From positions 42,721,415 through 42,785,414 of the forward strand of contig CM060175.1 in assembly GCA_030549775.1 (NCBI GenBank): a stretch of 64,000 nucleotides of DNA, given 5' to 3'. The position numbers and the translations under genes were made by a program. This DNA comes from Tamarix chinensis (lineage: Eukaryota; Streptophyta; Magnoliopsida; Caryophyllales; Tamaricaceae). The notes below the pieces were generated by a model, which was not told the DNA's origin, made no database searches, and saw nothing but the letters and a program-made list of their open reading frames with translations. Of the stretch, positions 48,945 through 62,000 are shown piece after piece; position 1 is the first letter of the stretch; each line of letters opens with the position of its first letter.

Positions 48945-51274
48945 GTTTGGATAATAAATAATAAAAAGTAATTAGAAAAACATAGGTTTCAAAATGTTTC
49001 AAAAAAAAAAGGTTATTTTATAAAAATTATTTTCCTATTTTTTAGAAATTTAGGAAATATATTCATAGTTAATATTTTTCATTTTTCTAATTTAAAAACT
49101 AAAAAATACATTTTTGTAACTTTGTGAAGAAAAATGAAAAACCACATAGACTATATTTTATAAGTTTTCAATATAAATATATGCTATTTTTTTCAATATA
49201 TTTTCCAGTGAAAAAGTTAATAAAATAATTATAGTTATAATAATAATATGCTTATTGTTTTTAAACATAATATTAATATATTACTGATTTTATTAATTTC
49301 TATCAACATTAATATTAATTAAATAACACTAATGATAATAATAATATTGTGATTAATATTAACAATAATAAGATTGTAAACATTAATATTAATATTCAAA
49401 ATAATGTGATTATTAACTTTAATATTAATATTATTATATATTTTTACTAATTTTTATATTCATAAACTAATAATATGCTAAGCATTAATATTAAAATTAA
49501 TCATAGAATTATTATTAATATTAATCAATAATTAGTTATAATATTTCTTTAATGAATATTAATATTATTGTTAGTAATAATATTATTATTAATTTTATTA
49601 ATATTAATCATGATTTTATTATTAATGTTAACATTATATTAATTAATTAATAATAATAATAATATTATTATTACTTGCATAAATAATAATATTACTTGTA
49701 TATGTAATAATAAAACTATACTAATTTTTTATAATAATATTATTAGTAATTACATTAATATCATAATAATAATAATAATTATTATTATTATTGATATTTT
49801 TTTTACCAATGGCCATTAATCTTATTATTATCATAACTATTCTCTATTTAAACATATGATTATCATTTTAGAAGTTATAAAAAGAATAATATTATAATTA
49901 TCATTAATATGAATTTTAATATTATTATTATTATTATCATGATTATTATAAGTAATATTATTATTATTATTATTATCATCATCATGATTGTTAATACAAA
50001 TAATAAAAATACTATTATTAATGATATTAATAATATTATTACTATGGATAATTTTGGTAATTATTATTATTATTGTCATAATTATCATCATTATTATTAC
50101 CGTTGTTGTAGTCATCATTATCTTTCAATCTAGAGTAAGATGAACATGTATTTAAAAAATTTAAATTAAAAGGTAGCTTCATAATATAGGAAAATAAATA
50201 TGTTTTTCTTATTTTTCATGACAAATTATTTTCATAATTTTCATAGAAAACTAGAGATGAAAACTGAAAAAAAAAATCCAAAGAAAGTTCATTACTAATT
50301 TTTCAAGTTTCAACTCTCATCTTTCATTTGTTTTACTCAACCATTTTTTTTGTTTATTTATAGATAACCCATAAAGGAGTATACAAGTTTAGTAATCACT
50401 ATAAATTTGTATAAATACTTAGAGAATGAAATTTTAAATCTAAAATGTCTGATACCCAACCCAACATTAATTTCGGCGATTTTTAATAATAAAAAATGTA
50501 TTTATGTTTTGAAATAGTTTTTTGTTTTCAATTAAGAAAGAGGATAAGAAGCCCAAAAAAAACCACTCATCCTACTTTAATAACATAAATTTTAAATAAT
50601 CCTTGCCCGACCATTGGAAGAGCTAGGGCTTTGTCATGGTGTCCTAGGAAACCATGCAATCTTGGATTAAATATATTTTGGTGATATAATAAATCTAAAA
50701 TATTTAGTTGGTCTATTGGAGGACACTAAGGGATTTGAGTGTTAGTGTCACCCTTAGGGTCATAGGTTTGAGCATCTACTTGAAGTATTTTATCATTATT
50801 GCAAACATGATGACTTGTTGGTATGAAATTAAAATGATCCTCATGTGTCTCCATGGAAATTAGAACCTACAACCAAAGCTATGTAATTTCATTCCCCAAC
50901 CACTCAACTAGTGATTTATTATTGTTCTTTCAACCATACATATATTACATATCAATTTTGAACACCCTTAAATTATGTTGTAATTCTTTCATTTTAATCA
51001 TATTCAATGTACTTATTTATTTGGCTCTATTTATGTCATTAGCAAGGGAAAAAAATTCTAACTAGCTAATCTTTTTTTATTTTTAATTTTATTAATAATA
51101 TATTTTAAAATTGTATGATTAATTTATAAATGAATATTTTTTATGAGATTTTTAACATAACAATAATTTAAGATTATTAATTTTGAAATATATTACTTAA
51201 AACAAAATATTGGTTGAACAAACGGAATAATATATTATTTTTAATGATAATATATAAAATAATTAAAAAATAAA
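48945..51274. repeat. AT-rich low-complexity region with ATT/AAT imperfect repeats
   Basis: Dominated by ATT/AAT trinucleotides, densest at 49200-50120. Apparent frames there are runs of Asn, Ile, Met and Thr on both strands and are not genes. 50150-51270 is AT-rich spacer with nothing recognised. Confidence 0.7.
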
Positions 51275-51293
51275 TTATTATTATTATTATTAC

Positions 51294-51338
<45 letters not shown>
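51275..51338. repeat. TTA trinucleotide microsatellite
   Basis: About twenty TTA/ATT units with one interruption, directly abutting the truncated start of the following LTR copy. Confidence 0.92.
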
Positions 51339-51341
<3 letters not shown>

Positions 51342-52649
51342 GGGCAACATGGAATTAAATGTCTGGCTCTACCATTGTGTGTGTGTGTGTATCAATAGAC
51401 TTGGCATATTTAATGCTCCCAACAACCTTCCTTCTCCCTCTTTTTTTTTGTTAAAAACTAGCACCGCCAATAAGAAGCCATTCCTCCTTCTGGTCATTGC
51501 CAAAAATACCACAACAACCAAGGATTGATGCTCCTTTCGACAGCTCTCTTTCTTGCATTAGCAGCCCTAGCCACTCCTTTTCACCAACCACCAACCACTT
51601 CCACCATCCCCTCACTCCCACCCTCAGCGGCCCATTCCAAAATACCTTACCCTGTTCGACAAAACCCACTAAACCACGTCCACTCTCCTTCGGCCATTTC
51701 CACTAGTCCTCACCCCCACCTTTCCCCTCCTTTGTCATTTCACAACCCCTAGCAATGGTATTAGCTATTTTTGCTATCCCCTTAGTTTTCCCACTTCAAT
51801 CGTTCCCCCTCTTTGTTACGCAAAGTTTGGTTGAGCCCCTTTGAGCCTTGAATTCAGTTTTCCTCCATTATTTCACTCTCCTTTACCTTAGCCTTTCCAT
51901 AATTATATCATTAAGTTATAATGATGGTTTTTTTATTGTGATTTCCTGGAGATTCTCGAGGAGAAGGGATAGATATACATGCTTAGAGACTAATGTCCAT
52001 TTTGGGAAGAATACAAGTCGTAATAGAGTTTATGCACTAAATGTTGTGTATGATTGTATAGATTATCATATTGTTATGATTATATTTTTAACTTCATTAT
52101 TTTTTATGTCAAGATGTGGTCATGCGATATTCAATGATGAAAAATGATTAAGTTGAGAAGTACGCAATATTGTTACAATAATTACTATGTTGAAAACCTT
52201 GAGAAAATTAGTATGATATATGGTTTTAATATAAGCTTGATAAAGTACGATAAGTGGTAAATAAGTATACTTATGATGGATTGTAATGTATAAATTGAAT
52301 ATTTATAAATAATGATATCAGACATATCAAGTTTTTATAAAATATGTGTGTTTGATTATCACTAATGGAATTTTGGTTAACGTGTGTTGAATATAGAAAT
52401 TTTTGTATCTTATTGTGGAATTTTTGGGGTCTTTACTAATGGACTTAGTCCAAATAAGAAAATGACTTAAATTAGGAATAATAACCCTAGGAACAAGGTT
52501 GTTATCACATGTGTAAAATGTTGGATTTAGACCACAATTTTTGAATATGTTGTTAATAATGGAGTTTTAGGAATTAATATTGAAATTGGTTATATACGAG
52601 CCTTATGAGGAAATTTATAACTTATTTGTAAAATTAGGATTTTGTAGGC

Positions 52650-52937
52650 ACTGTAAATAGTAACTCTTGAGATACAGCTATTACCACATGTGTAAGACAT
52701 TAGAGTCAGACCTTGATTTTCAAGTATGTTGATAATAATGAGGAAGATGTGATAAAGTTTGCAGATAAATGATTAATATGAAGAAGGTATGCCATTGTAA
52801 ATAGTAACTCTTGAGATACATCTATTACCACATGTGTAAGAAATTGGGGTCAGACCTTGATTTTCAGGTATGTTGATAATAATGAGGAAGATGTGATAAA
52901 GTTTGCATATAAATGATCAATATGAAGAAGGTATGCC
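52650..52937. repeat. Tandem duplication, two 144-bp units
   Basis: 52650-52793 and 52794-52937 are near-identical (few differences), beginning ACTGTAAATAGTAACTC and ending AGAAGGTATGCC. A third, much more diverged partial copy sits at about 52493-52565 (CACATGTGTAAAATGTTGG). Confidence 0.88.
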
Positions 52938-53099
52938 TATAATACGAAATTAGGGTTTTTTAGGGAGATTAGGGACATATTCTTTAAGGATAGCCTTGAT
53001 AACTATATGGTTTTGCTTTTCAAGTATTAAAAATGAGTTTTTCCTATCAAATCATATATGGATAAGATATTAGTTACTTAAATTAGAAGATCACGTGAG

Positions 53100-53530
53100 T
53101 AATGCCAATGTTTCTTATGAGTTTGTTCTACCAAATAATAATATTGGCTTAAGTGTCTTTTTTTTCCTAAGAGGTGCATCAATCAGTTCTATTAGATTAA
53201 GAATAGTGGAGCTCTAAACTCAACGTGAATGAGAATATAATTTAAAATAAGTAACTAATGGATGAAACTTTGATTAATTAATGTGAAAGATTATGTGAGT
53301 CAGAATTGAGGGGTTATGTCTATTCCAACTAATGATAATATGTTTGTTTTCCCATGAGAGGCACTTGAGATTATTCCACCAGTTTAAGAATAGTGTTCAG
53401 GAGTGTGTTACCTTATTTTATGTGGGGTCCATTCCATCATATGATAATAATGACTTAGGTTTGTTATTATTGAAAGGTACTTCAGTTTGTTCCACTGGAT
53501 TAAAAATAGTAGGGTCCCTAAACTCAAATT
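53100..53530. repeat. Three diverged copies of a repeat with TTAAGAATAGTG core
   Basis: Copies centred near 53200, 53385 and 53510 share GAGGTGCAT/GAGGCACTT, TTC-A--AGATTAAGAATAGT and (in two) CTCTAAACTCAA. Order and spacing are irregular. Confidence 0.6.
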
Positions 53531-53745
53531 AAATAAAATAATAGAATATGTTATATCTAACATTAAGATCTAAAATAAAAAATTACCTTACATTATTTTA
53601 TGTATCATTAATGGATGCTTAGTATCTGATGTGAACTAATGTAAATATTTGTATCCTTTACTTGGTTGTTTTGTTACCTTATTCAGTATGTTGCATATTG
53701 ATCATCCTTTTTATTAGTGTTGCTCACTCCCACGAGCATATGGTT

Positions 53746-54005
53746 AAACAAAATATACGTGACATATCAAAGCTAAACAAAATCCGAATCATGCAATACG
53801 CTTAATATTCGCGTGATCAAGCTATATCTTCTAAATAAAACCCTTGTATTTTCCTTATCTTGGATATTAAATGTATTTGCTAAATTCTTCTTCTTGTGAA
53901 CTTACATAATACCTCAAGAATCACTTAGCAAAATATTAGTACCATTGGATTCATTATAAAGGTGTTCAAGATTTTCAAGAATAATTCATACCATCTCCAA
54001 GTATG
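53746..54005 (-). repeat. Probable 3' LTR remnant of the second gypsy
   Basis: Placed where the 3' LTR should be relative to the pol tail at 54006-54215. It has only weak similarity to the end of 7839-8649 (CTTCTTCTTGTGAACTTACATA, TTCAAGATTTTCAAGAA). Boundaries are not visible. Confidence 0.35.
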
Positions 54006-54960
54006 CTAACTTTTGTTTTCTAATAGTAGAAGAATGAGATAATTCGACCCTTGTAAGAGAGAAATTTTCCTCAAATTAGCATCACTATAATAAGGAGATA
54101 AATCACCAACATTAAAAGTCCTAAACCCTCTCCCATAAGATACAAATAATTCTAATTCATAAGCATTATTTCTAAATTTCCTTAAGATTTTAAAAAGTTC
54201 ATCAGCTCTTAGCATTAGTTTTTTTTTTGTGAGTTTGAAAATCTTTCATTTCTTAAGTGTAACTAAACCAATTCTCTTAGTGAAAACACTTGTTTAATTT
54301 GATTTTTATAACCTTGAGTTTGGTATTTAAGATTAGATTACTCAATGTTATTATTAATTTGCTTATGAAGTTTCTTAACAAACTCAACCCTTTTTTTTAG
54401 CATCATAGTCCTTAATATCACATTTCTTTAATGAAAAATTATTAATAGGTAAATAAGGAATAACTCCATAGACAACTTTAAATGGATTTGAATGAGTTGA
54501 ACTAGAAGGACTCCTAATATATGCAAATTTAGCATGCATAAGTTTTAGATTCCAATCCATTTTACTCTTGTTAACTAATTCTTTTAGTAAAGTTCCTAAT
54601 GTTTGAATGATTTGCATAAGTTTTGAATGATTTGAACTAGAAGAACTCCTATTTCATGCAAATTTAGCATGCATAAGTTCTAGATTCCAATCCATTGTAC
54701 TCTTGTTAACTAATCCTTGTAGTAAAGTTCCTAAAGTTATAGTAGTCACTTTGATTTGACCATTCATTTGTGGATAATGTGATGTACTAAATTTTACTTC
54801 CCTATTTGATAATATAATTTTGAGAATACCATGTAACCTTACTACTTTTTTGAAATATAAATCTACCATATGTGTTGCATCATCTATTTTATTACAAGGA
54901 ATAAAATGTACTATTTTAGAAAATCTATCTACCACTACCATTATATAACCCTTTTTCCTT
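54006..54960 (-). pseudogene. Gypsy-2 integrase with internal duplication
   Basis: Minus strand: MVVVDRFSKIVHFIPCNKID (from 54941), then YFKKVVRLHGI (second catalytic Asp region, here SNREVKF in place of SDRD-KF), SHYPQMNGQIKVT. Then SPSSSTHSNPFKVVYGVIPY, and the tail FNVGDLSPYYSDANLRK (54215-54006). A segment of 135 bp is tandemly duplicated (54490-54624 and 54625-54759), so MDWNL-LMHAKFA appears twice. This would disrupt the catalytic core. Confidence 0.82.
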
Positions 54961-55790
54961 TGTGTCCTTGGTAACCCTTAGATAAAGGAGTGTATAAACA
55001 TTTATGGAAGAAACTCTTACTATTTTTACAAGTCATACATCTCCCAATAATAGCTTATACCAATTTTATTATTCATCACGAATAGAAATGCTCTTATAAT
55101 ATTTTCATATCTTTATGAACACCAAAATGAACACATATACCCCCTAATGAACCTATTTAACAAGTAAATGACCTAAACTAGATTGAGGTTTATACAAATT
55201 ATTAAGCTTAAAAAGAAAGTTATGTTAAAGCACATGATTACTATAACTATGATTCTTTTTACATGTATCATAAATCTCAAAGAAATCTTTATATTTTGCA
55301 TATAATTCTTTCCTAATTTCAAAACCTAATAACTTAGTATCCAACATAACAAGTATCAAAGTCCTTCTTGATAATGTATCTACCACCACATATTCATTAC
55401 CATCAAAATGTTTGACAGAAGATACGAAGGATTATAAGAAACTAACCCATTTTGGATACCTAGGACTAATTTTCTTTTGTCAATGAAAATATTTCAAAAT
55501 TTCATGATCTGAATGTAAAACAAATGACTTAAGTCTCAAATAATGACTCCATGTTTTTAATATTCTAATGATGACATACAACTCTTTATCATATGTGGAG
55601 TAACTTAATTTGGCCCCATTTATTTTTTTACTAAAGAATGTAATGACCCTTGTTTCTTGTGAGAGTACGCCCCCTATCCCTACCCCATTATCATCGCATA
55701 TAACTTCAAATAATTTATCAAAGTTAGGTAAAGATAATACCTGTGTTTTTCATAGTTTGTCTTTTAAAGTCTCAAAAGATTTTGTTGCAT
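54961..55790 (-). pseudogene. Gypsy-2 RNase H and integrase N-terminus, broken
   Basis: Minus-strand blocks include [10 protein letters not shown], an [15 protein letters not shown] block near 55590, [12 protein letters not shown] residues near 55515, and PKWVSF. They follow the RT thumb directly, so they are RNase H. The zinc-binding integrase start is only faintly visible (near 55050). Stops are frequent. Confidence 0.65.
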
Positions 55791-56640
55791 CTTATCCCCA
55801 TTTGAATTTGCATTTCTTCATAAGATGTGTAATTGATGCAACAATAGTTGAGAATTCTTGGATGAATATTTTATAAAACCTTGATAGCCCAAGGAAACTT
55901 CTCACCTCATTAATATCTTTGGCTATATGCCAATCTTGAATAGCTTGTATATGTGTGGGATCCACTTTTATACCATCGTTACATTCAATATAACCAAGGA
56001 AAACAATACTCAAAAGCATAAAGTCACATTTTTTTTTCATTTTTCCATAGATTTTAGCTTCAGTTAGTTTATCAAATACTCTCCTTAAATGAATAAAATG
56101 ACTATGCTCATTTTCACTATACATAAGTATATCATCTACATATGACACAATGAAATTTCTAAGAAAATGATGAAGAAATTCATTCATTAGTCTCATAAAA
56201 GAACTAAATGTATTACATAAAATAAAAGGCACCAAAGTCCATTCATAAAGACCATATTTCATTTTAAAGGTAGTTTTCTATTCATCCCCTTCCCTTATCC
56301 TTATTTGATGATATCCACTCCTTAAATCAATTTTAGAGAATACTTGTGCACCGCACAATTCATCTAACATGTCATATGATCTATATATAGGAGATCAATA
56401 TTTGATAGTTATATTATTGATAACTCTAGATTCAATACACATACACCACGTACCATCTTTTTTTTTGGAACAAGTAATGTAGGTACACAACATGGACTCA
56501 TGCTATATCTCACATATCTTTTTCCTTTGAGCTCTTTTACTTTTTTTTTGTAATTCCTTAGTTTCTTCTGAGTTAAATCTATATGCAAGTCAATTAGGTA
56601 AAGACACACTAGGCATTAAATTTATAGCATGTTCTATTCC
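55791..56640 (-). pseudogene. Gypsy-2 reverse transcriptase, near-continuous
   Basis: 56609-56409 carries the fingers (YVRYSMSPCCVPTLLVPKKK). 56262-55792 carries palm and thumb in one 156-residue open frame: MKYGLYEWTLVPFILCNTFS, FIVSYVDDILMYSENEHSHF with the catalytic YVDD intact, VFLGYIECNDGIKVDP and VRSFLGLSRFYKIFI. It would copy element RNA to DNA in an active relative. Missing residues and frameshifts between the two frames make the whole gene inactive. Confidence 0.85.
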
Positions 56641-57350
56641 TCTTTAAGGTGGTAATATAGGTGGTAAGTAATTAGGAAATATTTCATTATACTCATCAAT
56701 AAGCTTATTTAATTGAGGATTACTTTCATTTTTCTCCTCTTTTATGGATTATTTGATAATCAAAGCATAACAACTGCCTTTTTCCTTTGTAAATTTTATC
56801 ATATCCCTTTCATGTAAAAATAAACTCTTTTTAATCTCGACTATGTTTTCATTATCAATTTTAGAAGGTTTAAGTTTGTGCTTTTTCTTATCTTTCTTAA
56901 TAAGATATTCATTAGTAATACCATTATGAATAGCACCTCTATCATATTGCCATGGTATACCTAATAAAATTCCACATGAATCCATAGGCAATAATCATAT
57001 AACACATCATCATTATAATTACCAATTTAAAATGAGATTAGTGTTTGTTTGGTTACCTTGATTCCTTTGTCCTTGTTGAGCTATTAATAAGACTAAGGCT
57101 TTGGATGTGGCTTTGTATCTAGTCTTGTATGCTTCACCATTATCTATTTAGCTACACTCATACACTATCTAATATCAATGATAACTTGATAAACAGTGTC
57201 CCCCACTCTTCTTTTAGTCTTAAATATCTTCTCTTATTGATTGGGTTGCTAATTAGCTTGAATTTGAAGAAATATTTTCAGTACATAATAATAATTTCCC
57301 TTATCCTTAGATTCCCTTGAAATTACTTCACTCATCTTGCACTAAGGGTC
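56641..57350 (-). pseudogene. Gypsy-2 protease-RT linker
   Basis: 56991-56749: MPMDSCGILLGIPWQYDRGA, KKSLFLHERDMIKFTKEKG, closely parallel to 19633-19310. The protease core upstream (57000-57350) is too broken to show the DSG motif with confidence. Confidence 0.7.
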
Positions 57351-58520
57351 TTCATCACAAGTCTCCATAGCTTTAATTTCGTATATGAACAACACACTTT
57401 AGTTGGGACATTCTCTAGTAAAGTTTCCATATCACCAACATTTATAGCATTTCCTTATAGAGACCTCATTTACCTTTGCCTTACCTTTCTTTTCTTGGGT
57501 AGGACCTTTATTCTTATCCCCATTTGTAGTATTTAAAGTACTCAAACCATACTTAGTAGCTTGTGCATTTGAGTATCACTTTATTTGGCAATATGCTTAG
57601 TGGACTTGATTTTATTTTCAAATCTCAAGGATAGCTCATTTATATCATCAAGAGAATCATATAAAAAAGTTTTAAATTTATCTCAAATCATCATTTAAGG
57701 CAGCCTATAATTCTCGCACATGTTTGTTCTTTTTTCTCATGAATTTTACATATAAGTGCTAATCATTGAAATTCCCTAACATATTCTTCAACACTTAAAA
57801 GTCATTACCTAAGAGTGGTTAATTTAATTATATTGCTCATAATCCTTAGGTACAAACTTCTTTCTCAAATTTATCTTAAATTTACCCTAATAATTGATTT
57901 TATATTTACCTTCTCTTTATCTAGTCCTTTCCAAATTATCATACCATATCCTAGCAAATTTCTTAAACTTAAGAGTATCCAGCTTACATTTTTTCTCATC
58001 ATCATAATCCTTGAATTCAAATATAGCCTCTATCTTATGTAACCACTTAAAAAATAATTCAACATCAAGCTTACCATCTAAATTGGGAATATCAAGTTTT
58101 ATTCCTTTATATTCTATATGGGAATGTCTTAGTTGATGGTCATAGATGGTAGATTACTTCCACTTCCTTGTGAATATTCTTCAAAGCCCACGTGAGTTTA
58201 AATATATTCCTTTTGTTGGAGTAGGTTGATTTTTTTCCCTTTCCATTTGATCTCTATATAATTCTTTTTGTTCTTGCACATTTTGGATTGACCTTGCTCC
58301 GTAAATTGAAACTCCATCCTATGCAATTGAGTTTCCATTGCTGAATGTTGCCTGAGTTGACCATTGGTTGCATTTAGATTGGTTGAAATCTTTAGGATAA
58401 CATAAAAGATTTCTTGAAAATTTGGCTCTCCCTCCATTACAGTTAACATACAAGCACACTTCAACAAATTGTTAGAAATCCTTAGGGTTTCAATTAGGAA
58501 ACTTGAATCAACCAAGGTTG
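57351..58520 (-). pseudogene. Gypsy-2 gag, broken
   Basis: Zinc-knuckle relic near 57450-57395 (KCYKCW-YGNFTRECPN: CX2CX4-5N in place of H, X4C). N-terminal gag at 58515-58198 is a 105-residue open frame (NFQEIFYVILK, NATNGQLRQHSAMETQLHRM, EFQFTEQGQS) with coiled-coil character. In between, frames are shifted. Confidence 0.65.
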
Positions 58521-59098
58521 TTTCTCAACCTTTGGTTGGTTTTTATAGGAAATTTTGACTCAAATTAATCAAAAAACAAGATTAATAATCAAATATACTA
58601 AAAACACTAATTATTTATTACACCTTGCACATTTCTTGTTAAGTTAGTGATATAGAATTCAATAACACAATTACCATATCATTCGATGCATGCTCAACTA
58701 TCATGCAAGTTTTCTATGCAATATTGTGTAATTTGTATACGGGAAGGTCAAAACATTATATTCATGCATAATATGCAGAAAAAAAACATGAAACAACATG
58801 ACCAAATTATGTACCACACATGACTTAAGATCCATAAGTAGACGGTGCAGTCAACACAAATCTCAAAAGTTTAACTTATGATTAGGGTTAATACATTATC
58901 AATGTTCATGCTTTCACATTGGCTTTCAAAGGAAAAACCTTATCATGCAAAACTAATCTAATCACATGGGATAACATGCAACATAAGTCTCATAAAGACA
59001 ATCAAAGTTTAAAGACTACACATGCTATGTTTTTTCTCCTATCGAATATAACATTAGTTTTTTTTCCTACTTTTTTTTTGTTTGCATACAAAATTCAA
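58521..59098. other. Unassigned stretch, possible degraded gypsy-2 5' LTR
   Basis: By position the 5' LTR of the second gypsy should be here, but no convincing match to 53746-54005 or to the LTRs of the first copy was found. AT-rich, no gene. Confidence 0.35.
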
Positions 59099-62000
59099 GT
59101 GTAATACTCTAAATTTAGCTAAACCTAATTCTGATTAATGAATGTTTATTTAATTTAATTATCCTAATACCTTAACCAAATTTATTTTTAATCTAAACCC
59201 ACAACACCACTTCCCTTTTTCTCCTTTTTCTTTTTCTTCTCCTTTTCCCTTATACTTGTTTTTCCTAGTTTTCTTTCCCTTCCCCTTACGTTCACACCTT
59301 CCCCCTTCTAAGCCAGCCCTATACCCCATCAACTCCCCATCCTTAGATTAAGGGTGTGCATTGAAAATTTTAGTATATCAAAACCCTATCTCTACGTATA
59401 TGTGTGCATATATCAACCGAGCATTTAATGCTCCTACCTCCTCTCTTCTCTCCCTTTGGATTCTGCAAAATAAACCATCATCTTATTATTGCTTCACCTC
59501 CTCCTTGATGTGACAAAAAACACCAAAAAAATCTAGCTCTTGCAATCTAACTAAATCACCCCACTCCTCTTCACTTACAATTATGAAGGCTCACCCCTAG
59601 CCATCTGCTAAACTCACCGGTGCAACCCCCTCCCCTTTAGCATCCTGTATCACAACCCCCTTTATATTCTTCCTTGATTGCAACACCAATAGCCGATGCA
59701 CCCCCTCCTCTTTGGCAAATTCAACTAGAACCTATAACTCCTCTTCAATTGCCTCCACCACAGCCACCTTCACCTTTTTCTTTCACCTTACTTTTAATAC
59801 CCCATTTTTCACTACAAAAAAATCATTTTAAAATAGTGTGAAAGTAGAAAATACTAAACACACCTAGGAAAATCGGGGTGCTACTGTCATACATAACACA
59901 AGATAGGTGTCTGCCGCCCATCTCATATTAGATACAAGGTTGAAAACCTAACCAACCAAATGAAAGTAGAGTATACAAGATCACATTACATAAATATGTA
60001 AAGAAAGTATTTACAACATAGGACTTTGATGGTCCTCAACATAGTCAAATATAGGGAGAAAAATTAGCTAAAAATTCTAGGCTATTATAGCGAGAAAAAA
60101 AATTTACGACATGACCCCAAAACCATGGTTCATTACAAACCGCACAAAAACTTCCGAATTCCCATGCTCTCAAGCCCTAAACCCAAGATGAGGTAGGCTC
60201 ACTACTAGCCATCCCCAAAAACTTGCACATGACCCTTTGCTCATAGGAATGAGCAAGCAATCAAGAAACGGGCACATTAGCACGTTACGTACTGAGTAAG
60301 ATAAGTTACCTCCTCAACAAAAGTCATAAGTACAAACAATTTTATCATGTCATGGAAATCACACTTAACATGCGTCATGGAAATTCAATATAATTAAGTT
60401 TACCAACTCTATCATGATCAGATAATGCATTAGGATTTAATATCATGCACAAATCAGGTAATTCAGGATGCATCATGCTTGTCTTCATAGGACAATATCA
60501 TAAATAGTCACACACATGTACTAAGCTTGTTATCCAAATGAAAACTAGGATTTATTTTCCAACTTGCTCAATCAACTAGGTTATTCCTTTATAGTCATTA
60601 TTTCTCTTTTCCATTCCTTTTCTTTTATCTTATAATTCTACCACATCCTTATTTTATTCTTACCCAAATACTTATTCCATTTCTCATCCACATACTTACC
60701 TAGGTTATCATTCAATCATTCATTCTAATCATTATCCAATTACTCATTCACATCATTATCTAAGTATTAATTCCATTTACTATCCAAGTTTTCATTATAA
60801 TTGTTTATCGTTATTATCATCATCATTGATCAATGGACTGTGTACCACATCATAGTCTTAGATACTATAGAACTTTATCTAAACCAAGGGAAATAAATTC
60901 TAGGCTAAAGAAAACTATAATAGACATAATTCTAGGTTAAATCCAACCAACCAAGTAACTAGACCATTTAGGATTGATACCTCCTAGTACATCATCAATG
61001 TCTAGAATAGGTAAGGCACAATTAGCTACAAGGATCCCGCCTAAAGGCAGATACCCTCTGGTACCTAATCAAGGATTGGGTAACCCAGACCTATACACAG
61101 ATCGATTATCTTTTGCTTTATGTGATTAGTACATTATTCCCGAGGTTAAGTGATCACACAAAGCCCATACAATAATTGGACAAGACATTCACATATTTCT
61201 TCCATATTAATCCTTCCCATCCCCAAACATGTGTGGGAATTCCATATGAATCATGTTTCATTTAATCCATTCATTATGTCATTGATCCATGGTGAAATAT
61301 TTATTTTATCTATTAAATAGTTATATAACAGCCTCATGCACATTCTCAAATCATATCCAAGCAGAGAAAAACAAGATCACATAAACAAGCCAAAACAATT
61401 GATCAATCTAGCCTAACTATTTGGTGCAGTCGATAAGTTGCACCAACTAGTCGATCACTTTAGCTAGACAAAACCAAGCTTTCCTCAAATCAGTCAATCA
61501 GTTTGGGCAAGCCAATTGACTTTTCATAGACCAATCAATTGGTTCTACCCAACCAGTCAATGGGTTTAAGCAGAGAGCAAGATTAAGGTCCCTATAGGCC
61601 TACCAATCACTGGGTAGGGTCGATCAGTCAAATATTTTAGGAACTAGTCGATTGGTTAGACCAAACTAGTCAATTAGTTTGCCCTCTAATAACAAAAAAC
61701 ATGTATTTTCATGTATATCAAGTTTGCAATTCATTATCATACCAAATTGAATCCTGGTCTAACATCACATTACACATTTCTGGCTTATAATAGTTGTATA
61801 TTTCATCATTAATCATCACCACCTAATATTTCACCAAAAATTCATGTTATTCTTGAGATGCATAGTCTAACCATTCAATATAATTTATACAAATCTATAC
61901 ACTCATACTAACATATAATATGAAACTATAAGGGTTCCATAACATACAAGCTTAATCACAACACATTTCAGAAGTAAGAATGACTTACTTGATGGAGGAA

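Larger units (their letters stand above)
51345..53745 (+). repeat. Long gypsy-type LTR, copy 1 (both ends truncated)
   Basis: 51400-52380 is homologous to 59380-59790 plus 63152-64000. Shared features are the CATTTAATGCTCC block, CAATGGTAT...TTTTTG, TAATGATGG-TT and GCATGCTTAGAGA. The Pro-rich open frames at 51497-51752 are within the LTR and are not genes. No LTR end was found on the right, where gypsy-related sequence begins. Internal tandem repeats at 52650-52937 and 53100-53530. Confidence 0.6.
54006..58520 (-). mobile_element. Second Ty3/gypsy element, same family as 7839-22603
   Basis: Gag, protease, RT, RNase H, integrase and tail are present in the right order on the minus strand without a large insertion, so it preserves parts missing in the first copy. 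Clear LTRs were not identified. Frames are broken, but long pieces are readable. Confidence 0.82.

Noticed and set aside
49837..50133. Asn/Ile/Thr-rich open frames on both strands
   Set aside because: Direct translation of ATT/AAT low-complexity repeats.
51497..51752. Pro/Ser-rich open frames (69 and 75 residues)
   Set aside because: Inside an LTR copy. The matching stretches of the other copy near 59.4-59.8 and 63.2-63.5 kb do not preserve the frame.
53746..59098. A full LTR pair for the second gypsy
   Set aside because: Flanks of 54006-58520 show only weak similarity to each other and to the first copy's LTRs; no TG/CA ends or target duplication could be fixed.
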